Assembly (NCBI GenBank): GCA_963739095.1 | Contig: CAVTZF010000030.1 | Location: 124,001 to 188,000, forward strand | Direction: 5' to 3' | From: JACVRW01 sp963739095 | GTDB lineage: Bacteria > Actinomycetota > Thermoleophilia > Solirubrobacterales > Thermoleophilaceae | Length of the DNA stretch: 64,000 nucleotides | Part shown: piece after piece, positions 59,395 through 64,000 of the stretch | How the letters are laid out: each line of letters opens with the position of its first letter | How positions within the stretch are numbered: position 1 is the first letter of the stretch | Made by a program: the position numbers and the translations under genes | The notes under the pieces: model-generated | Databases searched by the model: none | The model's input: the letters and a program-made list of their open reading frames with translations, nothing else | Told to the model about the DNA's origin: nothing

Positions 59395-60013
59395 GTTCTC
59401 CATCGATGATAGACACGTGTCGGGGCAGGCTTCCGAGCTCGCGGCGCGAGCTGATTCCGAGCTTCCGGTAGATGTTGCGCGCGTGCGTGCGCACGGTCTC
59501 GATGCCGATCGTGAGCTGCTGCGCGATCTGCGCGTTCGTCCTCCCGTCGCTGAGCAGCTCGAGCACCTCGGCCTCGCGCGGTGTGAGCAGCTCCGCGCCC
59601 TCGACCGCCGTGGTTCGTGCGCCCGCGGAGGCGGCTGAGCGCGGCAGCACGTGCATGCCGCGGGAGGCCAGATGGATCGCGTTGACGATGTCGCGCGCCT
59701 CCGTCTCCTTCGACAGGCAGGCGGTGGCGCCGAACGACAGCATCTGGTTGCACTCCGCGGCGGTGGGCCGGTTGGCGAGCACGACGATGCGTGTGTCGGG
59801 ATGCGCCTGATGAAGCTGGTAGACCTGAGCGGGCGCCCGCAGCGTCCCGAAGTTGAGCAGCACCACGCTGGGCGAGTGGCTCTCGATCGCCGCCTCTATC
59901 TCGTCATGCGGCACCCCCTCGGCGACCAGCTCGAGGTTCGGGTCGTCTCGGATCAGGACGCCCAGGCCGATCGCCACCAGATCCTCGAACTTCGCTGAGA
60001 CGACGGTCGGCAT
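59255..60013 (-). CDS. Atypical LuxR-type response regulator, phospho-Asp lost
   Basis: The receiver domain lacks the phospho-acceptor: VVLLNFGTL has Asn where Asp belongs, and the early acidic pair is changed (SAKFEDLVA). The Lys in CLSKET is kept. The HTH (LTPREAEVLELLSDGRTNAQI, IETVRTHARNIYRKLG) is complete to about residue 200. The frame then runs on for some 50 low-complexity residues into the next gene; normal members end near SSRRELG, so the tail may not be translated as drawn or reflects a lost stop. Probably works without phosphorylation. Confidence 0.78.
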   Translation of the reverse strand: MPTVVSAKFEDLVAIGLGVLIRDDPNLELVAEGVPHDEIEAAIESHSPSVVLLNFGTLRAPAQVYQLHQAHPDTRIVVLANRPTAAECNQMLSFGATACLSKETEARDIVNAIHLASRGMHVLPRSAASAGARTTAVEGAELLTPREAEVLELLSDGRTNAQIAQQLTIGIETVRTHARNIYRKLGISSRRELGSLPRHVSIIDGEHGKDVGTGHRDEGHRGEHGSAREGAQEAGLRGGAGPRAPSTPRSQD

Positions 60014-60101
60014 AACCGCGGGTTACCCGCTTCTCACCCCTCTCATCCCCCCAAGATCACACCGGAAGGGTGGCGTCGCTGGGCCGGCGGCTGGGCACCC
60101 T

Positions 60102-60121
60102 CTGGTCACAGACTTGACCAG
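60102..60121. other. Hairpin in 183-bp intergenic region
   Basis: CTGGTCA (60102-60108) and TGACCAG (60115-60121) form a 7-bp perfect stem with a 6-nt loop. It lies between the response regulator start (60013) and ccmH (stop at 60197). It could be an operator or part of a small RNA that ends at the terminator-like stem 60154-60179. No coding frame is seen here. Confidence 0.4.
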
Positions 60122-60153
60122 GGCGCGACGCAAGGGGTACGACGCCAAGCGAG

Positions 60154-60179
60154 AAGCCGGCCGCGGGAGGCCGGCTTTT
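60154..60179. terminator. Rho-independent terminator-like hairpin
   Basis: AAGCCGGCC (60154-60162) pairs with GGCCGGCTT (60169-60177) around a 6-nt loop, with a run of T on the + strand (60176-60179). It lies 17 bp beyond the ccmH stop, so it may end the - strand ccm transcript, though the U-tract is better on the + strand, where a short transcript from the divergent side could end. Confidence 0.6.
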
Positions 60180-60196
60180 CGCGTCTCAAGCTTCTT

Positions 60197-60676
60197 CTAC
60201 CGCCATGGCCGGCGTGGCGACGGCCCGCGGTCGTAGGCGCTGAGCTCGCGCTCGAGCCGGCGCTCGTCGGCCTCATCGAGCGCAGTCGGCGTGGGCGGGA
60301 CCCCGGTTGGGCGACGCCAGCGGCGAGCTGCGAAGAGCACGGCGGCTGCCCCGAACACGGCGCCCATCAATGGCACCAGATAGGCGGCCAGGCTGAAGCC
60401 CTCGTTGTCGGGTAGGGCCAGCACTGCCGGGCCGAACCGCTCCACGAGCCCGTCCTTTATCTGCTCCTTCGTCCGGCCTCGCCTGATCTCGCGCCTGATG
60501 AACGCGCGCTCGCGCTCGGCCACCGGGGCGTTCGACAGGTTGAGCGCGGTTCCGCACTCGAGGCACATGACCTCGTCCTCGATGTCCGGCAGCGAGGCCC
60601 GGGGCTCGGCCGCCTCGGCGCCGCCGGGGGCCGAGAGTGCCAGCAACATTGCCGACAGCGCGAGCCAGGCTCTCAC
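60197..60676 (-). CDS. ccmH: Cytochrome c maturation protein CcmH-like
   Basis: 159 residues. A signal-like start (WLALSAMLLALSAPGGAEAA) leads to the redox motif CLECG in place of CxxC near residue 40, then NAPVAERERAFIRREIRRGRTKE and LPDNEGFSLAAYLVPLMGAVFGAAAVLF, a membrane helix. CcmH reduces or delivers apocytochrome c for heme attachment. GTG start (60674-60676) overlaps the stop of the thioredoxin-like gene. Confidence 0.88.
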   Translation of the reverse strand: MRAWLALSAMLLALSAPGGAEAAEPRASLPDIEDEVMCLECGTALNLSNAPVAERERAFIRREIRRGRTKEQIKDGLVERFGPAVLALPDNEGFSLAAYLVPLMGAVFGAAAVLFAARRWRRPTGVPPTPTALDEADERRLERELSAYDRGPSPRRPWR

Positions 60677-61218
60677 GCGCCCTCCTCGAGGAGCGGGCGC
60701 AGCGTGCTCCTCAGCCACTGCTGGTCGACGGGGCCGCGCCTGGTCGCGGCGATCCTGCCCTGGCGGTCGACCACGAAGGTCTCCGGGATGCCCACGGTGG
60801 CGTACTCCTCGGCGTACTCACCATCGCGGTCCCTGACGTTCGGATATGTCAGCCGGAAGCGGCGGGCGAGGTCGAGCGCATCCTCCGGAAGGTCCTTGTA
60901 GTTGACGCCCAGCACTGTTCCGCCGCGACGCTCGATGCGGCGCTGGGTCTGCTCGAGCAGTGGCATTTCGTCGATGCAGGGCGGGCACCAAGAGGCCCAG
61001 AAGTTCAAGACCACGACGTTGCCCTTGAAGTCGGCGAGTGAGCGTTCGACCGCATCTCCGAGGACCGGGAGAGAGGCGTCGGGCGCCTCGATCCGCTCGC
61101 CCCGGGATACGGCGTCGTCGATTGAGCTGTCCGTTCCCTGCGAGGCGACCCCGTAGGCGAGAAGGCCCACGAGCGCCGCAGCGGCGACGATGACGGCCAG
61201 GAGAAAGCCGCGACCCAC
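60673..61218 (-). CDS. ccmG: TlpA/CcmG-like membrane thioredoxin
   Basis: 181 residues. An N-terminal anchor (LLAVIVAAAALVGLLAYGV) then a thioredoxin fold with WASWCPPCIDEMPLL and the cis-Pro region VGIPETFVV. It keeps apocytochrome cysteines reduced outside the membrane. It is coupled to ccmH. The start GTG is 22 bp from the divergent ccmF start, so a bidirectional promoter lies there. Confidence 0.9.
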   Translation of the reverse strand: MGRGFLLAVIVAAAALVGLLAYGVASQGTDSSIDDAVSRGERIEAPDASLPVLGDAVERSLADFKGNVVVLNFWASWCPPCIDEMPLLEQTQRRIERRGGTVLGVNYKDLPEDALDLARRFRLTYPNVRDRDGEYAEEYATVGIPETFVVDRQGRIAATRRGPVDQQWLRSTLRPLLEEGA

Positions 61219-61240
61219 TCCCTGATGGTAATTCCCCTGG

Positions 61241-63484
61241 TTGCGCGTGCGGTACGCGCTGCGGGATACTGGGCCGGTGCTGCTCGCCGGGCGCGCGCTG
61301 CTTGTCCTTGCTCTCGCGATAGCGCTCTACGGAATCGCGGCCTCGCTCCACGGTGCTCGTTCGCGCAACGTCGCGGTTCGGCGCGGCCCCGACGGGCGCG
61401 CCTGGATCGCCTCGGGCCGGCGGGCGGTCTACGCCCTGTCAGGAACGCTGTTCGTTTGCTTCGCGGTGCTCGAGCTGGCGTTCGTGCGCTCGGACTTCTC
61501 GTCCGAGCTCGTCGCAACGCACTCGTCGACCACGACGCCGGCGTTCTACCGGGCGACCGCCGTGTGGTCGTCTCAAGAGGGGTCGCTGCTCCTCTGGGTG
61601 GTCCTGTTGAGCGCCTGGTCCAGCGCGGTGCTGTTCGTCACGCGCAACCGCGCGCGGGAGATCGCCCCCTACGCCACGGCTGTGCTGCTCGCACTGGCCG
61701 CCTTCTTCTGCGGGCTGCTCATCTTTCTGGAGAGCCCGTTCGCTCAGCTGAGCCCGGTCCCCGCCGAGGGCACGGGGCTCAACCCGCTGCTCCGCCACCC
61801 CAGCATGATGATCCACCCCCCGATGCTGTACTCGGGCTACACGCTGTTCGCAGTGCCGTTCGCGTTCGCGGTCGGGGCGCTCGTGGCGGGCCGGCTCGGG
61901 ATCGAGTGGATCCGCACCACCCGCCCATTCGCCCTTGCGGCCTGGCTTTGCCTCGGCATCGGTGTGGTGCTGGGGGCACGCTGGTCCTACGCCGAGCTCG
62001 GCTGGGGCGGCTACTGGGCCTGGGATGGCGTCGAGAACGCGGCGTTGATGCCGTGGCTGACGGGAACCGCCTTCCTGCACTCGGCGATGATCCAGGAGCG
62101 GCGCGGGATGCTGAAGGTGTGGAACGTCTCGCTCGTACTCGCCACCGGCATCCTGGCGATCCTCGGCACGTTCGTGGTGCGCTCGGGGATCCTCGAGTCG
62201 ATTCACGCCTTCGGGGCCTCAACGCTCGGCGTGCCCTTCCTCGTGCTGATCGCCGTGATGATCACCGGCTCGATAGCGCTCGTGGTGATCCGCCTGCCGA
62301 CACTGCGGTCAGAGCACCGGCTCGATTCACTGCTCTCGCGCGAGGCGATGTTCCTGCTCAACAACCTCGTCCTCGTGGGGCTGTGCTTCGTCATCTTCTG
62401 GGGAACCTTCTTCCCGCTTATCTCCGAGGCGATCACCGGCACCAAGGCGTCAGTCGGACCGCCCTGGTTCACCCGCTTCGTGGTGCCGCTTGCACTCGTG
62501 CTGACACTGCTGTCAGGGCTCGGCCCGGTGTTCGCCTGGCGCCGGGCGACGTGGTCGAACCTGAGGCGGGGCCTGACTGTGCCGCTCGCGGCGGCGGGTG
62601 CCGTCCTGATCGCGCTGCTCGTGGCCGGCGGCGTAGCGGAGCGACCCGCGGCGCTCGTCATGTTCTGCCTGGCAGCGTTCGTCTTGGCGGTCGTGGGCCA
62701 GGAATTTTGGCGCGGCGTGCGCGCGCGCCGTGCGATGTCCGACGACTCCGTACCGCGGGCGCTGTTTGCGCTGGTGGGCCGCAATCGGCGTCGCTACGGC
62801 GGCTACACGGTCCATGCCGGGATCGCTCTCCTGTTCGTCGGGATCGCCGCTTCGACCGCCTTCCAGGACGTCCGTGACGTGCGCCTGGGGATCGGCGAAC
62901 GCACCCGGGTGGAGGACTACGAGCTCGCCTATGTCCGGCCGACGAGCGAGATCGTCGTGGCCTCGAATGGCTCCCTCGAGAAGATCGACCTGGGCGCCGT
63001 GCTGCGGGCGCGGCGCGGCAACGCCGAGCCGGTCACGCTCCGTCCTGAGCGCAGCTACTTCCCCGCGAACGATCCGAGCCTCGGGGCGGTGTCCCGCTAC
63101 TTCGAGGGCGAGGCAACGAGCGAGGTCGGGCTGGACACGGGGCTCCAACGTGATCTCTGGACCGTGGTCTCGCCCGAGGTCCGGAACCTGATCGGGATCG
63201 CTCGCGAGGGCGACGAGGTCTTCGAGCAGGCCCGCTCTTTACCGGTGGACGAGCGTCAGGCTGCTCTCGGCGAGGCGCTGCGGCGCATGGTTGCTCTGTA
63301 CGAGACGGAGCAGGGCGAGGTGCACTTCCGTGTGCTGGTCTCGCCGATGGTCACGTGGATCTGGCTCGGCGCGCTGGTCGTCCTTGCTGGCGGGTTGATC
63401 GCGTTATGGCCGGCGCCGGCCGGCGCGCGCCGCCTCGCCGCGACCTACGCGGCGCGTGTCGCTCGGGAGCTCAGCCGCGCCTGA
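61241..63484 (+). CDS. ccmF: Heme lyase CcmF/NrfE family protein
   Basis: 747 residues with about fourteen membrane helices. The heme-handling tryptophan-rich loop WGGYWAWDGVENAALMPWL is intact, as are the flanking His regions (HPSMMIHPPMLYSGY, FLHSAMIQERRG). The C-terminal soluble part (LRPERSYFPANDP) is typical. It joins heme to apocytochrome c. Start GTG at 61241; a GTG at 61277 is possible. ccmH, ccmG and the ccmI-like gene stand next to it. Confidence 0.92.
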   Translation: MRVRYALRDTGPVLLAGRALLVLALAIALYGIAASLHGARSRNVAVRRGPDGRAWIASGRRAVYALSGTLFVCFAVLELAFVRSDFSSELVATHSSTTTPAFYRATAVWSSQEGSLLLWVVLLSAWSSAVLFVTRNRAREIAPYATAVLLALAAFFCGLLIFLESPFAQLSPVPAEGTGLNPLLRHPSMMIHPPMLYSGYTLFAVPFAFAVGALVAGRLGIEWIRTTRPFALAAWLCLGIGVVLGARWSYAELGWGGYWAWDGVENAALMPWLTGTAFLHSAMIQERRGMLKVWNVSLVLATGILAILGTFVVRSGILESIHAFGASTLGVPFLVLIAVMITGSIALVVIRLPTLRSEHRLDSLLSREAMFLLNNLVLVGLCFVIFWGTFFPLISEAITGTKASVGPPWFTRFVVPLALVLTLLSGLGPVFAWRRATWSNLRRGLTVPLAAAGAVLIALLVAGGVAERPAALVMFCLAAFVLAVVGQEFWRGVRARRAMSDDSVPRALFALVGRNRRRYGGYTVHAGIALLFVGIAASTAFQDVRDVRLGIGERTRVEDYELAYVRPTSEIVVASNGSLEKIDLGAVLRARRGNAEPVTLRPERSYFPANDPSLGAVSRYFEGEATSEVGLDTGLQRDLWTVVSPEVRNLIGIAREGDEVFEQARSLPVDERQAALGEALRRMVALYETEQGEVHFRVLVSPMVTWIWLGALVVLAGGLIALWPAPAGARRLAATYAARVARELSRA

Positions 63485-63497
63485 GGGCCCGACCGGG

Positions 63498-63773
63498 ATG
63501 GAGGTCCTGCTCGTGATCGCGGTCCTCGCCGTCGTCGTGCTGGTGATCAGCGGCCCGCTGCGCCGGCAGCGCGGCGACGAGCCGGACGTCCTCGGCTCGC
63601 CGGAGCGGGCCGAGCTCGAGGCGGCGAAGGAGGCGAAGTACCGGCAGATTCGCGAGGCCGAGCTCGACCGTCGCACGGGCAAGCTCTCTCAGGAGGACTG
63701 GCGGGCCCTCGACGCCGAGCTGAGAGCCGAGGCGATCGAGCTGCTCCGGCGTCTCGACACGCTTGGGTCCTGA
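63498..63773 (+). CDS. CcmI-like small membrane protein
   Basis: 91 residues: one membrane helix (LLVIAVLAVVVLVISGP) then a charged helical segment (AELEAAKEAKYRQIREAELDR, LSQEDWRALDAELRAEAIELL). This matches the short N-terminal part of CcmI, which guides apocytochrome c, and such stubs often sit in these gene clusters. Start ATG at 63498 is 13 bp after ccmF. Confidence 0.75.
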   Translation: MEVLLVIAVLAVVVLVISGPLRRQRGDEPDVLGSPERAELEAAKEAKYRQIREAELDRRTGKLSQEDWRALDAELRAEAIELLRRLDTLGS

Positions 63774-63796
63774 CGCACACCCGCAGCTCGCCGGGT

Positions 63797-63825
63797 TTGA
63801 CACTGCGTCGCAATGATGCTTTGGT
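63797..63825 (+). promoter_or_regulatory. Possible promoter of the last gene
   Basis: A perfect -35 TTGACA (63797-63802) and, 17 bp on, TTTGGT (63820-63825) as a weak -10. It is 31 bp upstream of the ATG at 63856. The -35 match is strong in such GC-rich DNA. Confidence 0.4.
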
Positions 63826-63855
63826 TGCGGTGCGGAAGCGCGTCGGTGCAGATCC

Positions 63856-64000
63856 ATGCATCCGATGACCTCGAGGCTCATCACCCGCTGGATGCTCATT
63901 GGTGGCCTGGTCTTGGCCGCGTCGCTGGCGGCCCCCCTTGCGGCCGAAGCTGCGAAGTTCTCGGCGCCCACCTATTCGAGCCCGATCACGATGTCGGCAG
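63856..64000 (+). CDS. Secreted protein, truncated by window edge
   Basis: The first 48 residues: a basic start (MHPMTSRLITRWM), a hydrophobic signal (LIGGLVLAASLAAPLAAEA) with a likely signal-peptidase site at AEA/AKF, and a mature start KFSAPTYSSPITMSA. The frame is open to the edge. Its position after the ccm genes gives a hint of a cytochrome-related role, but no heme motif is yet seen. An ATG at 63865 is another possible start. Confidence 0.6.
   Translation, partial: MHPMTSRLITRWMLIGGLVLAASLAAPLAAEAAKFSAPTYSSPITMSA

Noticed and set aside
1..64000. Insertion sequences, prophage or attachment sites
   Set aside because: No transposase, integrase or phage structural gene was recognised, and no duplicated tRNA end was seen near the Val tRNA.

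Overview
The window is high-GC actinobacterial DNA, most likely class Thermoleophilia (Solirubrobacterales or a relative). Reasons: GTG/TTG starts and 4-nt start/stop overlaps are common; there is a degraded surface protein at 27 kb of the type common in that class (an ALVVASVALFLALGG-like N-terminus followed by GSV..SHLATGSVKKSEIATNAV-like repeats); and a small MGKTWVLDTETKGTGA protein lies at 59 kb. This placement rests on recall of families, not on a database search.

0-11.7 kb is a class I lanthipeptide locus: a 5'-truncated lanB and a lanC on the + strand converge on an array of five short precursor genes on the - strand. All five have the motif FDLDVRL beginning exactly at residue 15. 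They are followed upstream by a heterodimeric ABC exporter with one intact and one degenerate ATPase. Three 7-bp direct repeats at 11-bp spacing lie inside the array. Two small membrane proteins and a NarL-type two-component system follow. One precursor (4071-4250, 59 aa) is very short and easily missed.

11.7-16.2 kb holds a zinc ribbon, a glyoxalase-fold protein, an SDR without its usual tyrosine, a double SnoaL-like protein, a pair of coupled lipoproteins (cupredoxin plus a deacetylase fold without metal ligands) and a methyltransferase. 16.2-24.3 kb is a nine-gene - strand run, mostly with overlapping start and stop codons: MDR dehydrogenase, PTPS homologue lacking zinc ligands, GT4 glycosyltransferase, methyltransferase, UPF0104-type flippase, RibD-type reductase, CDP-alcohol phosphatidyltransferase, LTA-synthase/sulfatase-like membrane protein, methyltransferase. 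Together they suggest synthesis of an unknown pterin-like, glycosylated, membrane-anchored compound.

17.0-27.6 kb also carries a cluster of frame disruptions (at least a dozen), while the rest of the window reads cleanly; this may be local assembly error or decay. 25-37.6 kb: tRNA-Val(CAC), YihY-type membrane protein, CHRD and surface-protein remnants, kynurenine formamidase/kynureninase/RidA, folE, FAD reductase, transaldolase, sigma/zinc anti-sigma pair, SRP RNA, an AceE/transketolase-like enzyme and a universal stress protein.

37.6-44.3 kb: dnaX-ybaB and recR, normally adjacent, are separated by 4 kb of accessory genes including an isolated hypX (aerobic NiFe-hydrogenase CO-ligand synthesis) with no hydrogenase gene in the window. 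44.3-55.6 kb: secreted protein and LysM protein divergent around a nested palindrome, a DesKR-like two-component system with an ABC transporter, a molybdopterin oxidoreductase, a GH3 protein, lysC and asd. 55.56-55.97 kb is a noncoding duplicated element with strong hairpins between convergent genes. 56-60 kb: GH65 phosphorylase with beta-phosphoglucomutase, and an atypical response regulator lacking the phospho-acceptor Asp. 60.2-63.8 kb: cytochrome c maturation genes (ccmH, ccmG-like, ccmF, ccmI-like), then a truncated secreted protein at the edge.
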